Part shown: positions 14,125 through 24,717 of the stretch, piece after piece | Position numbering within the stretch: position 1 is the first letter of the stretch | Layout of the letters: every line of letters begins with the position of its first letter | Made by a program: the position numbers and the translations under genes | The notes under the pieces: generated by a model | What the model saw: the letters and a program-made list of their open reading frames with translations, nothing else | Database searches by the model: none | What the model was told of the DNA's origin: nothing | Source: Arbacia lixula | Lineage: Eukaryota > Echinodermata > Echinoidea > Arbacioida > Arbaciidae | Assembly (NCBI GenBank): GCA_963669155.1 | Contig: OZ022591.1 | Location: 21,540,524-21,604,523 of the forward strand | DNA length: 64,000 nt | Direction of reading: 5' to 3'

Positions 14125-17100
14125 TGTGTGTGTGTGTGTGGTAGGGAAGGGGTGGAAGCTGAATGACACTTTTAACTGATAAATGTCAATTAGAAATGCT
14201 TCTCACTATCGTTTTCTCCGATTTTGGTCACATTTACAGCTGAACCCCCACGATGTAGAGACTGCAGTGCAACACTTACACATGAAGAGCAAAGGTAAGT
14301 ACAATCATTCAGAAATGCTGTTTTAATTTACTATATACACCATAATTGAATACTTATAGGCATATTACCATAAGTCATAATCTATTCATTACCATACTTC
14401 AAGTTTATTTTCTAAATCAACGTAACAATATAAAAAAAGTGAAGTATCATGCAAATATGATGGACACCATCAGAAAAATAAGCTTGGAATTCTAGGACCA
14501 AAATACATAATGACTGTGATATATATATATATTATCGTACCAGTTGCAACGTTTCATCATAACGGAAATGGAATTTAAAAAAGAGCGAGCACACATACAC
14601 AAGAAGCAGACATATATTATTCCAAGGGTCATGAATCAGGTTAATGATCTATTTGATGTTTACATATATCATTAATTTAAATTACATTTATATATAATCA
14701 ATTACTTTCAATATGTAATACATGTTGTACCATATGTTGCAAAAAAGATGTGTAAAATACAGACTACTTGATATTACATTTAAATCTTTAACTTTTAATC
14801 TATATCTTGAAGTATATTTAAGTTCAACCTTTACATCGTTCCATTATCATTAACCGATTAATTACAATTGACATAAAGATGCATTTTTAGTCAGTGGATT
14901 GTTTTAAGGTGAGGTACTGACATGATTAATAATTCCGAATGGAGTAAGAAACAAAAACAATGTGTGTCAAATTGATGAAATGATCACTCCGTGGGTGTGT
15001 AAATAGTATTATGCATCTTTAAATAGAACAACCGAACCGTTATTTTTTTGAACGGTTTGATTATAAATAAAGAGCTATTAATTTATCCTGTCAACGTGAA
15101 ACAGAGCGAAGGGGGAAAAAGGCGAACAACTTAATGGCACTCTTAGTTCCTTCATCTCGCGCTCTGACTGCGCTACATACAGTGGATGAGTAAACACAAC
15201 TGATGTCATCCGATCGATTTAGCTGACAAGACGTCCGTAATGTAATAATCCAGTCTCCATTCAGGCCCTGTCACATTACCACGTTTCTTCGAGGGGTTAG
15301 GGCTATGGGAAGAATGCTCACTGCGATGCCCTTTACAACCACGCATCGAGGACTCATTTTCACGAAATATCACATAACAGATCATGAACGTCTATATTGC
15401 GTCTTTTGTATATGAGGTATGAATAGAACAATTTACCGTGGAATTTATGAAGATATTATCACAGAATCTTCCAGGAAATATGATTATTATGTCCTTGTGA
15501 ACTAATCATGCTGCAACCAACAAGACGCATCAAGGAATCTCACATAAAAGATATTTTGCGTCACTATTGCGTCTTTCGTAACTTCACAATGCGATCAACA
15601 AAAGACGTTGATGACTCCATGATTGATGAATATATATGAATGGCTATAGCGAAAGCTTTTACAATAGATCATTAGACATGTTAGATGTCACTATTGCGTC
15701 TGTGATAACTTCCCAACTAGAAAAAAAAAGGACACTGAGGACTGATATTCTATGAATACATGATACAACTAAATGATCTCTAAATCTTTCAAAAAGGATA
15801 ATTGATTGATGCGTCCGCATGTCCAATGGCGTGCATGGCGTCCTAGCTGACAGTGTTCCCTATTCATGCATTAAGACATTCATGTTTGACCAATAATGGA
15901 CTGGCGGTGTCCATTGACTTATTATCGCGTCATATTTGCAATTCAAAGATATTTGTATGGGGTTCGCGAGGGGACCTTGAGTTTTCCTGACATGGCAGCG
16001 GTTCTGCGACTATTTTGTGAACGTCTAAAGCCCACCACAGAAGACACGATCCAGTCAGTCGTATGACTCTGAGACTGGCTGAATCGTAGGACCCTGTCAC
16101 AGGACCCTGTTATTTGCGCAAGAATGTGACGTCACATTTGTAGGGGTGGCCTTACCACTGCAGAATCGTGGCAAAATCGTGTCGTCACTGTGGCCTTAAC
16201 ATCCAAGTCTATGGCGTTCACCATTTCGAGCCAGGCGCTGTTAGCGTCATTTTCACGTCGGTCATGTAAGTCGCCATATTAGTGCCAGAACGCCTATGTG
16301 ACGGGGGTTGAAAACCCGTCAATTGATCGCTATGATCATGCCAATATGTGACAGGACCCGCCACGAGGATAGAGAGGTATTGATGTGCAGTGCATTAGCG
16401 TGGCAAAGAAATCTTGCACGCTTAGAAAGACTGTTCTGACGTGACATGTGTGCACGCTTTATGGGATTAACAAATATTAAACAGTGTGGGAGGATGTATG
16501 GAGAAGAATAAAGGGGTGTGTTGGAGACGGTAATAGATGAACATTGGAAGGAGGTGAGCGTAGGAGGAAGTATGCGGAGGAGGAGGAGGGGGAGGAGGAG
16601 GAGGAGGAGGTGGTGAGGAGGAGAAGGAGAAGGAGGAGGTGAGCGGGAAGACTAGAGAGGAGAGGACAGCTGGTTAGAGATGAGAAGTAGTAAAAAGGGT
16701 GAGATGGGGGGGGGGGGGGGTGTATACATGAGGAAGAGGGTGAGGAGAAGGAGATGGAGAACGGTTATGGAGGAGGAAGAGGAGGAGGAGAAGAAGAAGA
16801 AGGATGAAGGGGGAGGAAGCAGAGGGGTAATCCTACAAACAGTGGGTCCAAACAACTAGGCTTGTAGGACTTGGAGCAGAGAGGAAAGGAAGGCAGTCTA
16901 CATAAACAATATACTGCTTTCGCGCTTTCAGAGTGGACCCCCCTACACCCCCCCCCCCCCTCCAACCCATTACACAACATTGACGAAATGTGGACGAAGT
17001 GGAGGCGGCCGGGGGGGGGGGGGGGGGGGAGGGTGATCGACACACCCCATATCCTGCCCAAGTAACGTATTTTGTACCCTTGGCTTATCAAACGAGTAGA

Positions 17101-20100
17101 ATTAATCCTGTAATAAATTTCGAATCCATGGCTCGTGTGCCTGATGTGCCCCAACTCTTCTTTGCGGCATCTCTGTCAATATTTAGCAAGCGTGCGCGTT
17201 AGTGGGTTTACACTCTCTTCACACTAAACCTTCCCTCGGAGAATACGTTCAATCAAACTAGCTTGTCTGCATGTCAATGGCACGTGGAAGAAAATTGTTA
17301 AGTAAACCTTGAAGTAAAATTAAAGAAAGTCATATCAATCTGCGCGACTGTATTAAAGCTGACATCTACATTGCTGCAAAGTGAAGAAAGAAATCTTACT
17401 AATAACGATGAAAAAGAGATTTTTACTTTTGCATTCATATGAATCAAAGATGAGAGTCTTATATTCGTTGTGCGACATAATGGACAGATTTCATGTTTCT
17501 GCTTCTCTCATAAGATGTTTTTTTTTTCAAAAGAAATTCGTATCTAGTTCATAGAATATCGCTTAGTGTCAATCCATTGGAGCCAACTCCTTTCTACCTC
17601 TCATACTATGTCGTAGTGATCCAAATGACTTAAAGAAAACGCGTTGCAATAATTGTCACTTCATGATCAATAATGTTTCTGACTAATTACGATCATCACG
17701 ATTGCACATCTCTTTTTCTCTTGCTCAACCATCCTCTTTCCACATAACACTCTATTATTCCCCCCCCCCCTATCTCTCCCCCTCCCTCTCCCCCTCCCTC
17801 CCTCTCTCTTTCACTCACTTTACATCTTTGTAACATTATCTCTTTCAGGGAAGCAATCACGATGGCGGGCAAAACACAGCACATTGTCGCCAAAACTGAT
17901 TGGATGAAAGTTACCGACGAGTGTGACGTCAACCGGACTGCGCCGCCTGCTACGACAGGTGAAGGTTTCGGCTCAGGTGGAGCGGACAGCAGCGGGACCA
18001 ACGGGCACACGCCCCCGAACCGCCGGGGGATGCTGCCGAGCGATTCACAGATCTACCTCTTGGCAGCGGGACAGAATGGGGAGCTGGTCTGTCGTGGTTC
18101 TCTCGACGCAAATTCATTCCACCGGAATGGACTCATCGATGAGTATGGGCACCGGGACGGTGACGGCGACTACTCTAGTGGAGGTTAGAATTTATAACCT
18201 GATGCTACTCTACCGAGAAAATTTACGATATGCTGCCATAGTATCCTTAACTAAATACAATCTCCATGGTTGAAAGAGTGTTGCATCCATAAGCTCTATG
18301 GTTGCATCCCAACTCGAAGATATTTGAGACGAAAACCGCTTTGAAAAGTTATAAAGAGTTGTAAAACACAATGCAAAAATAAGCAGTTGCCACATGTCTT
18401 TTATCGCGTATTTCTAATAACAGTCACGGTGGTGATTCGTGACATGGTATTTCTAAAGATTAGAGTTAGTAATTGTAAAGATAAGTAGGTGGTGTTTTAC
18501 CGAGCTGTTTGTAAGCTACGTACGATTTTACGTCCGACTAGTGACCTGTTCTTGTGCTAAATGGGATTCCCGTTTTTTCCCCCTATTCTAGCATTGTGGG
18601 AGTTAACTTGGAACAATCCTAATCAAATTTGCCAAATCACAAACTTCATACTCAGGAGCTTGTTGACAACAAGAATTTCAATTGACAAAGATCAGATTTC
18701 ATCTTGAGCTGATGGGCCTAAAATGTTTGATACTCTGATTTATTAGCACAAGAACAGGTCACCAGTGGTGCGTAAAATCGTTCAGAGCTTACGAACAGCT
18801 TGGTGAAACGCCTCCACCTCTGAGTATCTTGAAGAGATCCAAAGATACCAACTTGACTCCTGATAGGTCATGCGTCTCCATTATTCTTTCATCTCCATCT
18901 CAGGACCACAGCGTTGGGACGAGTATACCGAGGAGGGCGGTGACTATTACCAGGACTACGAATCGGAAAGTGACCAATCAGGAGGCTACGTCGTAACGCT
19001 TCCGGTTAATATGCCGGGTCAAGGATCAAACGAGACGGTGGAGCGAATTTTCTTCATCCGGGAACCCACGCAAGAAACAGCAAGACAGGATGAACGCAGT
19101 GAAGACGGCTCACACGATCTGCGTGACGACGAAACTGGAGGGGAAACCTTAAAGGACAGAAGTACCCTCAGCAAGGCACCGGAAGTTTATCTCCCATCAG
19201 GACCAAATATTGGACATCTTAGTGTGCATGTTGACACGGGAGATGAGAGTGATGAGGAACTAGAAGATGATAACATCAGTCGCATCGAGGCGGAGATCAG
19301 AGGGAGGCTCCTCGGAAGAGCCAACTTCAGGAAGTTACAAGACGCGCGACGGAGTAGTGCGCCCTCAACGATGATGTCGGAATCAGATTGTGCTCCTGCA
19401 GAGAGGTCGATCGCGCGAATAACCATTAAGAATGCAAACAAATCTACCAATGGAGATGAAGAGAACGACAATGCAGGCAGCGAAGCAGGGTCACCAAGGG
19501 CTTTGGGAGAGAAAGATATTCGGATTCATGGGCCATCCGCATCAGATCCGCGGGTCGTCACACTGGCTTTCCAACAGGCAATGCTTGCTCATGCCCAGCA
19601 GAACATGAATGATGCCAGTTCGGAACCAAACCATGGGAAAGAGAAGCCTTCGGGTACCGTCGACAAATCTGTGCCAGAGATCAACATTATCCCAGCGGAA
19701 AACCTAAATGATATGGACGACGTTCAGCCCATGTTTGCCACGTGGACGCGAAGTCACGACCATCGCTTCCTGGCGCCTATTGCAGAGGAAGTGGGAACTG
19801 GCAGTGATTGGGTATCACCTCGCGTGGGGAAGCCTCGAACAAAGCTGACCACGACGCATGAAAAGGTGCACAGAATTCCGAAAACAATCCTCCAAATCAT
19901 GTCGAATAGGAAACTCCACATGGAGTTACAGCAGTGTGTAACGGTACCGTCAGGACCTGATGCCGAACTCCATGAAAAACAGGACGAAGCAGCTGGTGAT
20001 GCGTTGGCATGTCACCATGCCCCAGAGACCAGTGGATTGGCTATTAGCGGTGAAAAGCTAGGTGAGGGAGATGAATCTTCGGACCCGGGGGAAATCAATC

Positions 20101-21335
20101 AAAACGTTTCTCCAAGGACACTTGAGAAGATTGGGAGTATCATTGAGAGAACGATAGACGGACGAGAGAGGGCGGCAGACCCGCTTCTAGAGACTCCCGC
20201 ATGGACGCTCGTGGAGAACGCCATGCAAGGGAAAGTCAATCAGGGATTTGACGGCGAGGGAGATGTTGAAAAAAGTAAAACCGATGCTCTTACCTCTCGA
20301 GACGTTGCAGAAAGAGAGGGCATTCCCAATACTTCATTAAAGCGGATGGGAAGTCAAAATGAATCGGGTGGGTCGGACGCTAGCTTGAATGTTTCAGAGG
20401 CCGGATCAACGCTAGAAGTAACAAACCCACATCAGGCTGTCGAGCGGTTGAGCGATCAAATGAACATTCCTTACAACCAGAAATTCACACATGAACAAGA
20501 CAATGAAAGTACTAATGTTACTTCAAAGACAGATATTGCTTCCCGCAACGATGAAAACGAGGATAAGATTCCGCACTCTCACTTGATGAGGCAGCCGAAA
20601 CTAGAAGACGATTTCCCGGTTGGAAATCACATCACTACACTGTCCACGACAAGAACACCGCCTCTACAAAGACACAGCAAAATCAAAGATAGCCTGGAAG
20701 TTAGGGATCAAGACCCCTTACTGATAAATTCTGCCTTAAAATCTTCAAACAACAACCGGCCAATTGGCAAGACTTCGTCTGAAGCTACAGCACAGTCGCA
20801 ACAGGGTGTTTCCAGAACAATGTCTAGTGTGAAAAAGAGTAATTACACAAATGACACTTCTACATCAAAGACTTATACGAATGATGCCTTGCTGAAAGAA
20901 ACTGAAATAAACAAAAGCCCTGATATTGCCGATAAAAAGAATGACCGAGAAGATATTGACGTCACCGCAATAAAGGAAGGAAAGAGACGGTCATCTAAAG
21001 CATCTCTGACCGGCGTGAAGTCCTATCCCATTACCAGGATGCGTGCGTTCAGCATCGATGGCTCCCTCTACGTCATATGTCCAAACAACCTCAGTGCGGG
21101 GAAGACCGGAGATTTGATGTTAGCAGGGAGCGCCTTGGGGGTGGGTGGACGGCTATCGAAGAGACTGTCACTAGGGGGAGAGGGCAGTGTTCCAAGGAAC
21201 AGGTTCTATGACGGCAGAAGGGTGTCCTTACCCGTTCAACAGACTCATGTCGTGCCTATCAAGAACGATACAGAATTTCTTGATACTGATCGCAAGAGAG
21301 AACTAAGAGCTAATGCTAAAGTGGATTTGGTATGA
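6826..21335 (+). CDS. Class A GPCR, prostanoid-receptor-like, with very long C-terminal tail (5 exons)
   Basis: Exons 6826-7653, 7927-8119, 14240-14294, 17849-18183 and 18904-21335 join in phase through GT-AG introns to give 3843 nt, 1280 residues. The start ATG lies in a good context (AAACAATGG). Seen: N-glycosylation site N10; TM1 with GN (44-45); TM2 with Glu79 where Asp is usual; C107 and C186 for the extracellular disulfide; ERY at 131-133; TM6 with LPF at 273-275, ending at the exon 1/2 border; TM7 in exon 2 with R298 in ALRCLT and NPFIL instead of NPxxY. The Arg position and its spacing to NP match the prostanoid receptor TM7, whose Arg binds the ligand carboxylate; this subfamily call is inference. 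From about residue 340 the tail is predicted cytoplasmic, rich in Ser, Asp, Glu, Lys and Asn, and mostly disordered in appearance. Its end carries several basic-x-Ser sites, including GRRVSLP (S about 1245). TM4 lacks the usual Trp. Likely a plasma-membrane receptor; the ligand is unproven. Confidence 0.85.
9364..9478 (+). repeat. (GA)n microsatellite
   Basis: About 110 nt of nearly pure AG repeat with a few A insertions. A looser CT-rich stretch follows at 9630-9945. Confidence 0.92.
10335..11091. mobile_element. Foldback element with poly-C/poly-G ends, copy 1
   Basis: Begins CACAACAAAAAGAGTAAG followed by about 16 C, and ends with about 12 G and CTTACTTTTTTGTTGTG. The arms stay complementary for roughly 200 bp (ATTAATGTGATTTTCAC versus its reverse complement). 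The middle holds a non-repeated core with CCATTTCTGGTGCATAATTT. No ORF or transposase. Located in GPCR intron 2. No clear target duplication was seen. Confidence 0.8.
11731..11767 (+). repeat. (TC)n microsatellite
   Basis: About 37 nt of pure CT repeat, followed by a T/C-rich stretch to 12060. Confidence 0.88.
12967..13039 (-). tRNA. tRNA-Arg (ACG)
   Basis: The 73-nt minus-strand sequence folds as a full cloverleaf. The acceptor stem GGCCCTG pairs with CAGGGTC (one G-U) and is followed by discriminator G. The D-arm has AATGGATAA. The anticodon loop CTACGAA gives anticodon ACG, to be read as inosine-CG. The T-arm CCAGG-TTCGAGT-CCTGG is perfect. A TTTT terminator follows within about 10 nt of the 3' end. 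No intron. It sits inside the GPCR's second intron, antisense to that gene, and next to a MITE at 13125. Confidence 0.93.
13125..13330. mobile_element. MITE-like element beside the tRNA gene, copy 1
   Basis: Left CAAGGCAACTGGCTCTAAAC and right GTTTAGCACCAGTTGTGACA are inverted copies, and GTACCGAA flanks the left end. The core has CCCCGCTGTGATCACCGCTG. A second copy lies at 41580. Confidence 0.65.
13989..14140 (+). repeat. (AG)n and (GT)n compound microsatellite
   Basis: An AG run at 13990-14013, mixed purines, then a GT run at 14084-14139. It ends 100 bp before GPCR exon 3. Confidence 0.9.
15340..15720 (+). repeat. Degenerate repeats with CTATTGCGTCTxTxGTAACTTC
   Basis: The motif recurs near 15393, 15563 and 15692 together with CACATAAxAGAT and an AAGACG-x-TGAGGACT flank, giving loose units of about 130-170 bp. 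Located in GPCR intron 3. Confidence 0.5.
16574..16830 (+). repeat. GGA/GAA-rich purine tract
   Basis: Strongly strand-biased AGG and AAG repeats with an embedded G run at 16706-16719. Confidence 0.85.
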
Positions 21336-21387
21336 ACATATGTTATCATGTAGGTTTCACATGTACATTTTTTCAGCAATTGATACA

Positions 21388-21393
21388 AATAAA
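21388..21393 (+). terminator. Poly(A) signal of the GPCR gene
   Basis: AATAAA sits 53 nt after the GPCR stop codon and gives a short 3' UTR. No better signal lies between the stop and this site. Confidence 0.55.
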
Positions 21394-21629
21394 TAGTGTA
21401 AAGTATAATTTGGTCTGGCCCAGAAAGAGTTAAAATGTGCAAGTGCTCCCAAGGCGGTCCGATGGGACCCCATTATCATGCTCACGTGTATCATGCTGTC
21501 TTTGAAAGCAAGGGGCATCATTTATAAATATGAGGGCTGGTCCCTTGATGTTCCTCGCGCGTGCTGACTTATTTTTTTTTAATGAGGTGATATAAATGAC
21601 GCACACTACCCTAGCCGAGTATCTGTTAT

Positions 21630-21886
21630 ATGCATGTATCTTTAGTGAGTGTGTGTGTGTGTATGTGTGCTTATGCGTGTATACGTTTGTGTTTTGCACC
21701 CTGGAAGGAAAATGATAATGTAACGCTTGTTCCACTCAAATGATAGATGTATCAGCTAACAACAGTCATCCTTATACAGGAAGATTAAAAAGAAATATAA
21801 TGATTTGTACAGATGAAAAAATGTCAATTTTCATGAAGTCGTTGTGCGTTGTCTATGGATATTGTGCGATATGTGTATATAGTGTA

Positions 21887-21929
<43 letters not shown>

Positions 21930-21937
21930 GTATGTAC

Positions 21938-21971
<34 letters not shown>

Positions 21972-21999
21972 ATGTGTGTGTATGTACGTGTGTGTGTGT
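21630..21999 (+). repeat. (GT)n microsatellites
   Basis: A short GT run lies at 21650-21662 and a long interrupted one with TATG inserts at 21894-21999, downstream of the GPCR poly(A) signal. Confidence 0.85.
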
Positions 22000-22744
22000 G
22001 CTTACAAATTAATCAACAAATTAAAAGTCAAGAGATAGAACGGTAAATATGAGAAGATATCGTTTAAGAACTTCCCTTAGATTATAGTGAACACTAACTT
22101 TAGGTGAGATGATATTGAACTTTACATTTCAAAATTGATTATCGTCCATAAACCTAGTCTAGTATCGGCAGAGCTTCCAATCTGACATTTAGAGTCTAGA
22201 ACTAATTTGGGATTTGATTCTGCATTTTCATTAGCTAGTAATCCACGAACCGATTTAAGATGTATTTACAGTCTAATGGCCACGGGTCATTTTCTCTGAC
22301 ACACTTGGCTTACATATTGTGGCATATCTGGGTTTCATATCTGGGGCTATACCCGTTGGTCTCAAAATGGAAAAAGCTCTTTATACAAGTAGACATGATG
22401 ACTTTGTTTGATTGGTCATGCACATGGTTTAAAGCTGATGGATTTTTTTTCTCCTCCCAAATTATTTGATCTATAAAAAAATTTAACAAGCTTTCCGGTA
22501 ATGCAAATATGACAAGGACTGATGATAAAGATGATGATGGTGTGTACGGACAGTGGTGGTGATGCGGATACTAAAAAAAATGTGGTCCTTATAAACAGAT
22601 AGTCAACAAAGTAGGTTTCACTGTATATTGATTATTGTGATGAACAAATGTGTAATTAATGAAAATCATATCAACAACACAGACAACTAAAACATTTCAG
22701 GATCACTCTAAAAACACTTGATCATTCTGGTTCATGTTTTCATC

Positions 22745-22750
22745 TTTATT
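22745..22750 (-). terminator. Possible distal poly(A) signal for fumarase
   Basis: TTTATT on the plus strand reads AATAAA on the fumarase strand. It is about 2 kb past the stop, so a long 3' UTR would be needed. I saw no AATAAA or ATTAAA on that strand between 24000 and 24717. Weak evidence. Confidence 0.2.
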
Positions 22751-23574
22751 TCTCTTGTAAAATCTCTGTCATATACACGTTTATACAAAAATTAAAATAT
22801 TTGTGCAAGTAGCAGTCAGCAAGTCTCCACCAATCAAATTCACTCCTCCAGAACGTCCCACAGGAAATGCATTATGGGTGTTATGAATACATTGAACAGG
22901 GCGAGGCCAGTATCAGCGAAATTTGAGACTGATTCTACAGTCCTTCGTCGACATAAAGCACAACCTTTCCTTGAATTCAAGAGTTCAAAATGTATGTTTT
23001 TAATGGACTGATAGCCAAATTGTCAACTATGATGTCTCGTCTTTTATCATTTGGATTGATACAATTTTCACAACAGTTGAGCTCTGAAAAGTAAAACAAC
23101 AGCAGCAGCAACTCACAGACCTAGATCCATTGATGAAGCGTATATCATTTAAAACAACACACATAAAAACAGTATGTGTGACAAATTGAGGTATTAAAAT
23201 AATGCACACTTTGAAGGGTTCAGTACAAACCAAACTGAGTCATAAAATAAATACCTTTCATCATCAGTAATATCAGACTATACCACTTCCTTCATGAGAA
23301 CAATTTATGTTGTTCTAAAGTATTTGATAAATAATCAAATATTGAGAAAAATTACAAGCAATATATCATTAATTCTTGTCAACTTTATGTTCACACAATA
23401 TTGCAATTTGAAACAATTCTGGCAATGATTCTTGAATAATCATTCAAGTTTTAATGTGACCTGTGACCAATTACATTTAAGAAAACATTTCTATTTGCAC
23501 ATTCAACTCTTTAAAATGTCATAATTCTGACATAAACTGTACACATTCTAGTGGTAGGATTCAAATGTAATTTC

Positions 23575-23925
23575 TTAAAGGGCATATACTGTACTGGGAA
23601 GGCAAAAAAGCCTTTAAAATGTAATTGTTAGCAATCTTCTTGCCAATGGTCTTAAATTCATGTATTGTCTATTTTAGAAGCTTGCTGAAAGTTATTTGCC
23701 CTCAAATGATCTACATTTGGAGTAGTGAGTGATTAAATCACGAACATTTTGAGGATTTAATCATTAATCATTAATTACTTTATATGTGGATCAATTGAGG
23801 GCAAATAAATTTCAGCAAGCTTCTAAAATAGACAATACATGAATTTAAGACCATTGGCAAGAAGATTGCTAACAATTACATTTTAAAGGCTTTTTTGCCT
23901 TCCCAGTACAGTATATGCCCTTTAA
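23575..23925. mobile_element. 350-bp near-perfect inverted repeat (MITE), TTAAAGGG ends
   Basis: Arms 23575-23712 and 23790-23925 are almost exactly complementary, beginning TTAAAGGGCATATACTGTAC. The spacer is about 78 bp. Located in the 3' flank of the fumarase gene, where it would form a very stable hairpin if transcribed. Confidence 0.88.
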
Positions 23926-24440
23926 AGAGCAAGTAAACCTTGACAACCAACTGCTTTGAAGGCAAACAAAAATATGAGAGATGCAAATTGATGAAAGAAG
24001 AGGGAAGAAAGATAGCTCCTGAACCCTAATTTCTCCCACTGAGCAAGAGCCATGTTCATTATCCTGTTAATCTTTCTGATCTGAGAGGGACTAGTCTAGT
24101 CTATGTGGCCAGACTTGGTTGTGATAGCAGTGTTAAGCCTGTTGTCCATGCATGCAGTATGCCCATGCACTTCACAACCTTGAACAAAGGCTAGGGGACA
24201 TGTTGCTATCATTCTGCACATCCCACTGTCAGAGGATGTTATCATTAATCACACCCCTCCCCCCTTCACTAACCTGGCTTGGATTCCACCCCCCCCCCCC
24301 CCCCCCCACCCCTGTATTTCTCCCTGTCCATTGTGCATCAGTAAGCTTGGTCAGGGTCACGTTCCATACAACTTTACAAATAATGCTTGTAACGTCTACA
24401 GCTCCAATACTCCAAATATATATTGGCCGTCTCCACCAGA

Positions 24441-24610
24441 GTACAGTCAAACCTGTATATACAGACCACTCAGAGTACAGTCTAACCTGTATATACAGAC
24501 CGTTCAAAGTACATTCAAACCTGTATAAGCAGACAGTTCAGAGTACAGTCAAACCTGTATAAACAGACCTATCAGAGTACAGTCAAACCTGTATAAACAG
24601 ACCGCTCACA
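24441..24610 (-). repeat. 33-34-bp tandem repeat in the fumarase 3' flank
   Basis: About five units each hold ACAGTCAAACCTGTATAAAC or a close variant on the plus strand. They lie 110-280 bp past the fumarase stop, so they may be in its 3' UTR. Read on the gene's strand, each contains TCTGTTTATACAGG, the same 14-nt core found in the exon 9 acceptor minisatellite. Confidence 0.8.
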
Positions 24611-24717
24611 GGCAGGGTGGTCTTTTAAAACAGGTGATTGTTAGAGCTAGGTGTAATGAGTTACGATAATGGTTGTAGGCAACGGGACCCATGCAGACAG
24701 ACGTGACCGCCAAGCAA

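Noticed and set aside
16765..17154. Pro-rich minus-strand frame
   Set aside because: Created by G/C runs and the purine tract. No splice or start context.
24152..24562. 136-codon plus-strand frame ending in repeated VKPVYTDHSE-like units
   Set aside because: It is the 33-34-bp tandem repeat read through in one frame, antisense to the fumarase 3' flank.
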